Assembly (NCBI GenBank): GCA_963576725.1
Contig: OY755241.1
Location: 73,048,999 to 73,112,998 of the forward strand
Source: Azorinus chamasolen
Lineage: Eukaryota > Mollusca > Bivalvia > Cardiida > Solecurtidae
Length of the DNA stretch: 64,000 bases
Direction: 5' to 3'
Shown here one piece after another: positions 54,767 through 64,000 of this stretch. Each line of letters opens with the position of its first letter. Position 1 is the first letter of the stretch. Below the pieces are notes generated by a model. The model was not told where the DNA came from and searched no databases. It saw nothing but the letters and a program-made list of their open reading frames with translations. Position numbers and translations under genes: made by a program.

Positions 54767-55379
54767 ACCTTCATTGCACACCAAACATGCTGCCCGAAAG
54801 CCAAATGTCAAGGTCAAATGACTTTGGAATTTTACTTGCAGTTGGTTGTCAGTTTTTTCAGTCTTATATCTCCCTAACCACTGTAGCTATTTGCATGGAA
54901 TTGCATATACATATTAAATGCCATCCATATTTTCATTACACACCCGACCCATACTGCCCGCAAGCCCAAGGTCAAGGTCAAATGACTTAGGAATTTTACG
55001 TACAGTTGGTTGTCACAGTTTTTTCATCGTTGTATATCTCACTAACCGTTATAGCTATTGGCATCTAATTGCATATACACATTGAACACCATCCATACTT
55101 TCATTACGCACCCGGCCCATGCTGCCCGCAAGCCAAAGGTCAATGTCAAATGACTAAGGAATTTTAAGTGCAATTGGTTGTCACAGTTTTTCATCGTCTT
55201 ATATCTGACTAGCCGCTAAAGCTATTTTGCATGGAATTGCATATACACATTCAACACCACCCATACTTTCATTATGCACCCGAGTCCAAGGTCAAGGTCA
55301 AATGACTTAGGAATTTAAGTACAGCTAGGCAAGCACTCACACGGGGGCATCACTGTGTCTTACAGACACAATTTTCTAG

Positions 55380-55983
55380 TTATATATTTCATGCTCCATT
55401 TCCAGTCTCCAGTATTCCAGCTGGGTTCACCTGGTCCGAGCGAACCCAGCAATCTATAGAAAGAATTTGTATAGCTAGCATTCCCAAGCATTGGTCATCA
55501 ACCAAGAATATGATATATTCCAATTGCTATTTTGAGTTGGGTCCTGCCAAAAGATATTGACCCAAACTACTTGCAGCTCTATCTGCAAACCCATACACAA
55601 ACAGGTCACAGGCGTAAAAAGCACTCACGCAAGAGGAAGTTTTTCAAATAGTGTACATCCTTACTTGTACACATACAGATATCTTTGTAACTGAATCTAT
55701 TGATACTTGTAAGTTACAAGAGCTACAAATTATATTCAGTCAGCAGGAAAATGTTTTCACATCTTCTTTTATACATATACATGTACTACACAGAGGTACT
55801 TTAGTACAGTACATAGCTAAATCTGTACATATTTTACTCAGCTGTAGTCATTGCCAGTCTATTATTTAATATCTGGTTCTCAATTCCAGCTTATAATGCA
55901 TGTATACTGTGCACAATATTGCAATTGGTATACAATACTCTACATAAATGTAGTACACATTGCTGTTCATTCCATTTATATTC
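55380..55983. other. No gene recognised before the minisatellite
   Basis: A small hairpin, GCTGGGTTC / GAACCCAGC (55419-55449), is the only clear structure. No exon seen. Confidence 0.45.
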
Positions 55984-57437
55984 AGTGCACTTATTACTAC
56001 TACCTGTACATGTTGCTGTACACTTATTACTACTAACTCTACACATTGATGTACACTTATTACTACTACCTGTACACATTGCTGTATACTTATTACTACT
56101 ACCTGTACACATTGATGTAAACATATTACTACTGCGTCATATGTATGCACACATTGCTATACACTTATTACTACTACCTCTACACATTGATGTACACTTA
56201 TTGCTACTACCTGTACACATTGCTGTACACTTATTACTACTACCTGTACATGTTGATGTACACTTATTACTACTACCTGTACACATTGCTGTACACTTAT
56301 TACTACTACCTGTACACATTGATGTACACTTATTACTACTACCTGTACACATTGATGTACACTTATTACTACTACCTGTACACATTGCTGTACACTTATT
56401 ACTACTACCTGTACATGTTGATGTACCCTTATTACTACTACCTCTACACATTGCTGTACACTTATTACTACTACCTGTACACATTGCTGTACCCTTATTA
56501 CTACTACCTGTACATATTGATGTACACTTATTACTACTACCTGTACATATTGCTGTACACTTATTACTACTACCTCTACACATTGTTGTACACTTATTAC
56601 TACTACCTGTACACATTGCTGTACACTTATTACTACTACCTGTACATATTGATGTACACTTATTACTACTACCTGTACATATTGCTGTACACTTATTACT
56701 ACTACCTCTACACATTGTTGTACACTTATTACTACTACCTGTACACATTGCTGTACACTTATTACTACTACCTCTACACATTGTTGTACACTTATTACTA
56801 CTACCTGTACATATTGATGTACACTTATTACTACTACCTCTACACATTGTTGTACACTTATTACTACTACCTGTACACATTGCTGTACCCTTATTACTAC
56901 TACCTGTACATATTGATGTACACTTATTACTACTACCTCTACACAGTGTTGTACACTTATTACTACTACCTGTACACATTGCTGTACACTTATTACTACT
57001 ACCTCTACACATTGATGTACACTTATTACTACTACCTCTACACATTGATGTACACTTATTACTACTACCTCTACACAGTGTTGTACACTTATTACTACTA
57101 CCTCTACACATTGATGTACACTTATTACTACTACCTCTACACATTGATGTACACTTATTACTACTACCTGTACACATTGATGTACACTTATTACTACTAC
57201 CTCTACACATTGCTGTACACTTATTACTACTACCTCTACACATTGATGTACACTTATTACTACTGCATCATAGGTATGTACACATGCTGTACTCTTACTG
57301 CTACTTCCAGTACACATTGCTGTACATCTATTACTACTACTGGCAGACATTGATGTATATACTGCTGTTAGGTACACATTGCTGTACACACTATTAATTT
57401 TAGTGTACAATGCTGTACACACTATTCATTTTTCAGT
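55984..57437. repeat. 33-bp minisatellite, about 39 units plus decayed tail
   Basis: The unit is TGTACACTTATTACTACTACC followed by (T)GTACACATTGA-type sequence, 33 bp in total, homogeneous to about 57262 and degraded afterwards. Variants alternate at CCTG/CCTC and at GATG/GCTG/GTTG. Locally a four-unit (132-bp) pattern repeats. Because 33 is divisible by three and the unit lacks stops in five frames, long open frames (492 and 402 codons on +, 421 and 368 on -) appear, encoding Leu-His-Val, Tyr-rich or Ser-Ser-Asn-Lys-Cys 11-mers. I judge these non-coding. Confidence 0.95.
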
Positions 57438-57941
57438 GTATGTTGCTGTACATAACTCCATATTTCAATAAATCTTAGTATATACAATCTTACATGCTTA
57501 CTTGTTACACATAGCTTCTTCTTTTCACTGTTCAGATGTACATTTATTATGGTTTTAATAATCAAAAATGCAGAAATTGAAAACATCCAGTGTTTTCTAC
57601 ACTATCAATAAAAATCATGTAACCTCCCTATGAGTATTATGATTCATTGTGGTTTTTAGACTGCAGTATTAGGTAACATACAAATGTTAAGAGTTCAAAG
57701 CAAGTCATGCTTGCATTCATGTAGATCAAGTCTAAACATGTCCCCAATGCATCTTAAAAGTAATTTTTCAACAAACCAAATTGTCAATGATAATTATTGT
57801 TTAATAGTGCTAGAGAACAGGGTTTGGCCAATCCTTGCTCATACATAGTTGAGAAATTATTTCCTATGCATTGCACCAAAAATTAAAGTAGAGCAATGTT
57901 CTCTCCTGAATGCTAAGACATTCAACCATTTCTCATTTTAG
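57438..57941. other. Possible intron upstream of the 57942 exon
   Basis: No repeats or genes recognised. It ends in a pyrimidine-rich acceptor, ACCATTTCTCATTTTAG. Confidence 0.4.
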
Positions 57942-58236
57942 GCCCCTTGATCCTTACCATGGGTGTTTTCATGACCCTCATTTGCAATGCCGGCAGCAAA
58001 GAGCTGAGAACCTTATAGTTGGCAATAATACCAGTGCACTTACTCCAACACCAATTGTGAAAGTAAACTACTATACTGCCTATAAGTTTCAACAGAAAAT
58101 CACCAATCTTATTGATCCATATTTAGTTCAGCTTTGGATCATACACCATAATTATTGCATTCCAGTTGATGTAACATACAAAGAATCAAGTGAAACTGTC
58201 ATAAACAATGAACTGCAGCCGTTCATCAGATCTTAA
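57942..58236 (+). CDS. Possible terminal coding exon, unknown protein
   Basis: A good acceptor (CATTTCTCATTTTAG) opens an exon in phase 2. It encodes about 97 residues to TAA: PLDPYHGCFHDPHLQCRQQR, AENLIVGNNTSALTPTPIVK, VNYYTAYKFQQKITNLIDPY, LVQLWIIHHNYCIPVDVTYK and a polar tail. Composition is balanced and unlike the surrounding repeats. There is no tandem structure, which favours real coding sequence. I do not recognise the family. The ATG at 57910 would lie in the intron side. It could be the last exon of a gene whose other exons lie left of it, or a retrotransposon fragment. Confidence 0.5.
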
Positions 58237-58346
58237 CTTACCTATACACATACTCACTCGGAAACAAGAAAAACAAGGCAGTCCAAAGGACAGCTATATC
58301 CCCCACCGCCGCCACCTAAATTAAGACATTGACCTTAAGGTGATAC

Positions 58347-58893
58347 ATAAGAATTATTATGCTACATGTAGTAGTTTGGAAGTTCAGCTGTATTTTGGTG
58401 AGTTAGAAAAGTTGTTAAATGCGAGCCTTGGCGAGCATTTAACTACTTTTCTGACGAGCCAAAATACAGCTGAACTTCCAAACTACTAGCATAGTAATTC
58501 TTTTATCATGCAACTCCAAGATAAAAGGAGAAAATGAAGAAAAAGAAAAATTGCTAAAGCGGTTTCGTCCCCTGAATGAAAATACATGCAAGTACGTATT
58601 ACGTGACGTCATGTTGGCATGCAGTGACGTCACCGACTTTAACAACATAAACAAACTTGATTTAATCCTTTTATATGGACAAATAGTTGAGACAAAGGTG
58701 AGCAAATATGTTAATTTGATGTTTATGTTTCATTATGCCTTTTTCGTCCTTCTGTTTTCCTCCTATTGGCTGAACAAAACTTGCATTCCAGTGGGGTCAG
58801 TACAAATGCACTATACCTCACAAAATACAGCGTCGACGTGGAAAATATTATGCTAGTAGGAAGTGACTGTATTTCGTGACGTTGCATGATAAA
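58347..58893. mobile_element. Interspersed hairpin-headed repeat (copy 2)
   Basis: Collinear with 41366-41934, from GAATTATTATGCTACATGTA to TTTCGTGACGTTGCATGATAAA. The head hairpin (AGTTCAGCTGTATTTTGG and mirror) has a single GCGAGCCTTGGCGAGC centre, where copy 1 has a duplicated one. Two perfect TGACGTCA sites occur at 58604-58611 and 58625-58632. Confidence 0.8.
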
Positions 58894-59218
58894 ATGGGTT
58901 TTAACGTGGTTGACATTCAACCTTCCAGTTGTTAAGAAAATTAGTAGGGGACATTTTTCGAAATTTTGTTACCTGGTTTACAATGACGGGATACTTTCAG
59001 ATAATGAAGAGTATGACATAACAACCAAAATAAGAAGGGTGGCAGCATTGTGGTACAATTATAAAGCACTAAAATTTGAGTTTCCATGGCAACGGCTATG
59101 CCGTAGAAATAAATACACCAAGATCTCTTAATATCCTTTTAACTAATGAAGGGATTTTAGTATAACTTTATAATTAAATGACTATTATCACGGCAATGTT
59201 AAAAATATAAGTTTTAAT
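58894..59218. other. No gene recognised
   Basis: A frame at 58886-59131 reads GVLTWLTFNLPVVKKISRGH ... without a recognisable domain. It is probably incidental or a fragment of an unrecognised element. Confidence 0.35.
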
Positions 59219-59951
59219 TGATTCCCTTTAAGGTCAATGTCATGGTTAGGGGTCAAAGGTCAAATTTGAGCTTTTTTCTCTGTTTCAAGACCTTTTCGTT
59301 CTATAATTTTACATTAACATTGGTATATTTAAGTAAAAAATGGCACAGATATTCATTTAAAAACGGAGATGACATTGACCACGGGTTTTATAGGTGTGTC
59401 AAGGTCAATGTCACAAGTAGAGGTCAAAGGTCACATTTTAGAAGTCAAACATCATTTGTTACTAATTTGTAAATGGTGAAGTCCACTTGTTCTACATATG
59501 TGATGTATTTCTAATAACTGTGCAAGATCAACATACTAAAACAATATCCTCTACCAAGGACGTTGGTACATACTGCCAATGTTAAGGTCACAAGTAGAGG
59601 TCAAATGTCACATTTAAGAAGTCAAAGATCAAATTTGTACTTTTTGTGCAATTTCAGCACATTTTCCCATGTATGTGATGTATGTTTTGTAATAAATGTG
59701 CACATACACCTTACTAAGTCATTATCCTCTACCAATGACTTTGGTACATATTGTCAATGTCAAGGTCGAAAGTAGAGGTCAAAAGTCACATTTGAGAGGT
59801 CAAATGTCAAATTTGTACTTTTTGCGCATTTCAGTCAATTTTTCTACCTATGTGATGTATATTATAATTACTGTGCACAGACAATATCCTCCACCAAGGA
59901 CTTGGTACATAAAATCAAGGTCATTGGAAGGGCAAAGGTAAAACTTGGAGA
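59219..59951 (+). mobile_element. Tandem-core element, AAGGTCAATGTCAC units
   Basis: Four units of about 190 bp contain AAGGTCAATGTCACAAGTAG, AGGTCAAAGGTCACATTT, AAATTTGTACTTTTTG and TATCCTCTACCAAGGAC. No 5' hairpin or clear end is seen. It is probably a core fragment of a Helentron-like family. Confidence 0.55.
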
Positions 59952-60356
59952 AGAGACATAAATATAATGGTTATACACAACAGTTTAATGATATATACAA
60001 TTTTAAATCAATAAATTGTACCTTATAACGAATTATGTCAAGAAACTCTTCTTTCAGCATTTCAGATAATATCATCATAGTTAGTTTGCGCCTTGATAAC
60101 GTTTAAATGATCACAATTTTCTCAGAAATATCAACTAAATGTGTTTTTTTCAATTTCATTAATAACTATGACTAAACACATATTTACCGAAATCACAAAA
60201 GTGCTGTAATCATAATGTTAAATATCACAAATAATTTAAAAATCATTAATCACTATCACCGACATTCAAAATCATTTTCAGACAATCAAAATCATCACAG
60301 ACATTCAAAATTGTAACAATAACAAGGTACATGTATCAATATCTTAATAGTGGCAT
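59952..60356. other. No gene recognised, CATTCAAAATCATT short repeats
   Basis: AT-rich. ATCATTAATCACTATCACCG and the CATTCAAAAT tract repeat a few times at 60240-60315. Confidence 0.45.
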
Positions 60357-60873
60357 TATTATGCCCCCCATCAAAGAGGGGTTGTGTTGTTGTTTTTTCA
60401 TTGTCTGTTTGTTGGTTGTTTTGTTCCCAACTTCAATGTTGGCGACAATTTTGTAGCTATTGCACATACATACTTCAATCTTAGCATGGATATGCAACTT
60501 ATAGAGGCAAAGATATTTAGGGGTGACATATCAAGATCAAGTTCATACATCAATGTAAAATGTCAAATTACTGGACAAATTTAGATTTGCGATAAATTTG
60601 TCACCATTCAAAATACATCCCTCAAACTTTGCATGCATTTGCAACTTATGGAGGCGAACAATTTAGTGGTGACTTTTTAAGGTCAATGATATACATTATG
60701 GTCAAGTGTCAAATTACGGGTCAAACTTATATTGGTGATAATTTTGTCGTCTTCAACATACATCCTTCAAACTTGGTATGCATGTGAAAATTATGGAGGC
60801 GACCATTTTAAGGGGTGACCTATTACGGTAAAGGTCATACATCAAACTCAAACGTCATATCGGGGACATTGTA
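60357..60873 (+). mobile_element. Helentron-like element, three 140-bp units
   Basis: It starts TTATGCCCCCCATCAAAGAG / AGGGGTTGTGTTG. Units contain CATACTTCAATCTTAGCATG, TGCAACTTATAGAGGC, TTAGGGGTGAC and CAAATTACTGG. The right end is not obvious. Confidence 0.55.
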
Positions 60874-61251
60874 TTTCACAAACAGATTTCACAAACAAAT
60901 TTCGTTGTTTTTAAATCACAATGTGTGTATACCACAGACATTATTTACAACATGTATACACATTAAATTTGTAATGTCAGTAGACTGTATTTTATTTGAA
61001 AAAGTACAATAACAGTTGTCTTTTGCGGCATATGTTCAAGTTTTCTTTGAAAATTAAGGTTGGTTTGTTAAAATTTTCATTTAAACTCATCTGTTTTGAA
61101 ACACCAAGAACGAAATTGATTTTAAACCAAATAAGCAGACCACTGTCAATATGATACGATCTAATAATGTATCGGTAGCCATATTCATTCATTGAATATC
61201 GCAAAGTTGATTGTGGCCAAATACAACTAAGCTAACACTAAAGGTGATTAT

Positions 61252-62055
61252 TACAACTAGAGTTATCACTAAAGGTGATTATTACCCCTGCCCGCCACCT
61301 TGACACAAGATGCATTGACTTCAACACAAGAGGCAATAGCTCAATAATCCTTTCATCCACTCAAATTGCTTATGAAAAGTAACAAAGGGGAATAAATCCC
61401 TCAAAAATGAATTTAGAGTTACAGTTGACTACACATCCTCTCATCACCCTCTTTCCATATATAAAGTTCCACAATTGTGCCTACAATACTTGAGAAGTTA
61501 TGCTCCAGACAAACAAATTGCTTCTAAAAAGTAACTATGGGGAATAACTCGCTCAAAAATGAATTTAGAGTTACAACCCTTATTGACTGCACATCCTCTT
61601 ATATATAAAGTTGCACAGTTATGCCTACAATACTTGAGAATTTATGCTCCGAAAAAAATTGCTTCTGGAAAGTAACTAAGGGGAATAACTCCCTCAAAAA
61701 TTAATTTAGAGTTGCAACCCTTATTGACAGCATATCCTCTCATCACCCTCTCTCCATATATAAAGTTTCACAGTTGTTTCTACAATACTTGACAAGTTCT
61801 GCTCCGGACAAAAAATGCTTCTGAAAAGAAACTAAGGGGAATAACTCGCTCAGAAATGAATTTAGAGTTACAACCCTTGTTGACTGCACATACTCTCATC
61901 ACCCTTTATCTACATAATATGAAGTTTCACAGTTGTGCCTATAATACTTTAGGAGTAATGCTCCGGATGGACGGACGGAAGGACACACGCGATTCCAATA
62001 TAATCCCCACTTCTTTAGAGGTGTGTGTGTGGGGGGGGGGGGGGGGGGGTGTATA
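61252..62055 (-). mobile_element. Helentron-like element, minus strand
   Basis: Its 3' terminus (AACTAG on this strand) lies at about 61252. Units of about 145 bp follow with GGGGAATAACTCGCTCAAAA, TGAATTTAGAGTTACAACCC and CATATATAAAGTTTCACAGT. Its 5' microsatellite (GGACGGACGGAAGGAC) and hairpin with a G run (62031-62049) are at the right. Confidence 0.65.
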
Positions 62056-62527
62056 ATTACATATTTTGTCCATGTCAGTTTATTGCATACTTAAGCAGCT
62101 CATAACTATTGAAAATCCAAGTATTTTCATAAGTTCCGTGTGTTCAAATATCACACGAACACTGACAGCTAGCTGAGCATTGAAGAATCGCTTCGTACAC
62201 GAGTCTCATGCGCACAGTGTAAGCTCCTGAAATGCCTTCACGACCAAGGGCTTGTCTGTCAACAATGTATGAGGGGGGGCCAACCAAACAAAGCTCAGGT
62301 GATGGAAAATCAGTTTGGCAATTCAGACATAAATACCACATGCTGTCACTGTTTCAGCTATTTTGGTAGCGTCACCAAATGATTATTCCCATCAACTTAT
62401 TTCGAAATCTGACCATCAGTTTGTAGAAATATATTCTGAAAGTGGGAGATCCGTCGAAAGCATAATTAAGTAGTAATGCGAAAGGAGAAAACTGCAGACT
62501 CGGTTTTATTGAGTCTGTTCGTGACTA
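62056..62527. other. No gene recognised
   Basis: A 65-codon minus-strand frame (62144-62341) has several cysteines but no recognisable domain. No transposon ends identified. Confidence 0.4.
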
Positions 62528-63212
62528 GTTTTTAAAAATGCAACACTACTCATGCCCCCTAACACCGGCTTAAGCAGTATTCAATTTTCAAAATTAATAA
62601 CATAAAAACTAATGATCCCGAAGGACCAGTAAGTATAACAACACTGAGAATTTAGATATTGTTTTCAATTGGTTGTCATGGCAACCAGAGTTCCGCATGG
62701 TTTTAAACCATTTTAGCTATTTTGGGAGGTGGTTACCTAATGATTATTCAAATTAAATTATTTTGAAGTCAGACCATTGGTTTTGGTGAAGAGGAGATTT
62801 AAAATTTTGCTATGTTTTCTGTACAGATAAACATGCCCCGTCCCCTAGCGGCCATGTTGTTTTAGATATTGTCATGATTTAGCTACTTGGAAAGATAGTC
62901 ACCTAATGATTATTCCCATCAAATTATTTTGAAACCTGACAATCGGTTTCGGAGAAGAAGAGGTTAGAAGAATTTTTTTGGTTGCCATGGCAACCAGAGT
63001 TCTACATGGATCCACATTAGTTTAGCTATTTTGACAGAGAATCACCCAAAGACCATCCTTGGATAGTTTCATTACATTTGACAATATAATTTTAGAGGGG
63101 ATATCACTTGAAATAAAATACTGACGACAGACGACACACAATGGACGATGCCTGACGATACATGATGATCACAATAGCTCGCCTTGACACGTTGTGCCAG
63201 GCGAGCTACAAA
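62528..63212 (-). mobile_element. Helentron-like element, minus strand, X-box-bearing units
   Basis: Units of about 310 bp contain TTTAGCTATTTTGG, CACCTAATGATTATTCCCAT, AAATTATTTTGAA and GTTGCCATGGCAACCAGAG. The right side ends in a CGACAGACGACACACAATGG tract and the hairpin TAGCTCGCC ... GGCGAGCTA, which would be the 5' end on the minus strand. Confidence 0.55.
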
Positions 63213-63876
63213 TAGACAATCTTCTTGAATCGACTTGTCTGTTTGATACAATGATGGAAAGAACTTGATAAAAATAGTAAATAATTCGAAAATATTGTGC
63301 AAAAATCGCTAAAAATAGTTCTTTTTATAGCCGTTGCCATGGTAACAAAGGATATGTTTACTGTTAATTTGTAAATAAAATGTTCCAACAATAATCACAT
63401 GGAAGACCACACCAATACTTTATACAAATAACAAGACAAATATGTTGTAAATAGAAAATGTAGGCTTACTTTATAATTCACTAGAAAATGTCAATTTTAG
63501 AACCACAAATGAATTTCATATTATTTTAAGAATATATTTGGTTGCCATGGCAACCAGATGTGTCCCAGAATGTTAACATAATATTTGCGTAATTTTGTAA
63601 GTAAGTAGCGAGATCTTACAATAATTCATTATTCAGACATTTAGAAAAAACAATAGGGATTTGTTTTTAAAAAAGTGAAAAATTGGGCAACATTACATAT
63701 GTCATTGCCATAGTAACCAGTCATTGATGAAAAAATTATTTTAATTTAATTTCAAATCAACACTAGCCATCTCCCATTTCCAAAGGATAAATGATGGGGA
63801 TATATTTACATCCATAAGCAAACTGGCAGTCCTTTTAAATTCTGTATATCATTTTGAAGCTTGTTGCTATGGAAAC
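62672..63876. promoter_or_regulatory. Six RFX X-box-like palindromes
   Basis: GTTGTCATGGCAAC (62672), GTTGCCATGGCAAC (62981 and 63541), GTTGCCATGGTAAC (63333), and weaker ATTGCCATAGTAAC (63704) and GTTGCTATGGAAAC (63863). The central four match or nearly match the canonical RFX-factor X-box. Two lie inside the transposon-like repeat and the rest beyond its apparent end, so the array extends further than the element. Confidence 0.55.
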
Positions 63877-64000
63877 CACGATTTCCACCAGAATGTTATT
63901 GGGAATGTTCTGCCAACCTTCTAAAAATGTTAGGTAAGGTGTTAAGTTTATATATGTAAAATATGGAGGTATTGTAAATCAGGTAACAAAATCTGCCAAA
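63213..64000. other. Right edge, no gene recognised
   Basis: AT-rich sequence containing four of the X-box-like motifs. GTGTTAAGTTTATATATG and other tracts show no exon structure. Confidence 0.45.

Larger units (their letters stand above)
29673..55379 (+). mobile_element. Helentron-like host element, interrupted by three insertions
   Basis: It starts TTTTTATGCCCCCGTTGACG with a hairpin to GGGGGGCATTATG and ends ACAGACACAATTTTCTAGTT at 55379. Its own sequence, units with TATATCTCCCTAACCACTGT, GAATTGCATATACACATT, CCATGCTGCCCGCAAGCC and CAAGGTCAAGGTCAAATGAC, is present at about 29673-30319, 36430-37102, 40695-40778 and 54767-55379. At each break the sequence resumes at the next base of the repeat unit. 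The interruptions are a 6.1-kb TIR element, a pair of tandem elements and a LINE. The host alone is about 2 kb. Confidence 0.75.

Noticed and set aside
55919..57422. Long open frames of 492 and 402 codons (+) and 421 and 368 codons (-)
   Set aside because: All are translations of the same 33-bp minisatellite in different frames. None has non-repetitive flanking coding sequence.
29142..64000. Continuation of the hemicentin-like gene (last G2F strand and EGF exons)
   Set aside because: I searched for WNHT-type and Cys-rich EGF patterns behind acceptors and saw none. They may lie outside the window.

Overview
This is animal nuclear DNA, most likely from a bivalve mollusc. It is AT-rich and intron-dominated, has no operon-like layout, and contains fragments of an extracellular-matrix gene among dense transposable elements. 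Several repeat families (elements opening with TATGCCCCC or TTAGCTCACCAGAG, with GTCTGTCC microsatellites and about 150-bp core tandem units) look like bivalve rolling-circle elements. The species cannot be read from the sequence. A 200-N gap lies at 8679-8878.

Host gene. Six phase-1 exons on the + strand (9512-9682, 11680-11850, 17993-18151, 22187-22338, 23015-23139, 28986-29141) encode thrombospondin type-1 repeats followed by a nidogen-G2-like beta-barrel. That order is typical of hemicentin. Three of the six exons carry single-base indels, so this copy is either decaying or sits in unpolished assembly. The 5' part lies off the window and no EGF exons were found downstream. Two weaker host candidates are a 10-codon first exon on the minus strand at 8302-8331 and a possible terminal exon at 57942-58236.

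Mobile DNA. Almost everything else is transposon-derived. (a) More than 30 copies or remnants of a TTAA-flanked palindromic MITE (family A; TIR CCCTTTCCCT), plus related families B and D. (b) A 4.0-kb hAT element at 23162-27138 with a broken two-exon transposase gene, inserted 22 bp past a hemicentin splice donor. (c) A hAT-like foldback MITE with an exact 8-bp duplication at 10437-11427. (d) Two large TIR elements, 574-4699 and 30320-36429, with unusual motif-saturated subterminal arrays (ACTGC/GCAGT and TTCCG/CGGAA). They share an internal segment. (e) Many Helentron-like elements with tandem cores. (f) An L1/Tx1-like LINE whose ORF1 remnant (40786-41140) and ORF2 (50553-53988) appear to be one insertion, split by about 9.4 kb of later elements.

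Nesting. From 29.7 to 55.4 kb a single roughly 2-kb Helentron-like element can be traced as the host of three insertions: the 6.1-kb TIR element, a pair of tandem-repeat elements, and the LINE. Empty-site copies within the window support this.

Motif arrays. A 145-bp repeat at 43.2-44.9 kb carries a five-half-site nuclear-receptor block in each unit. The last 1.3 kb holds six RFX X-box-like palindromes. A 33-bp minisatellite (55984-57437) is open in most reading frames.
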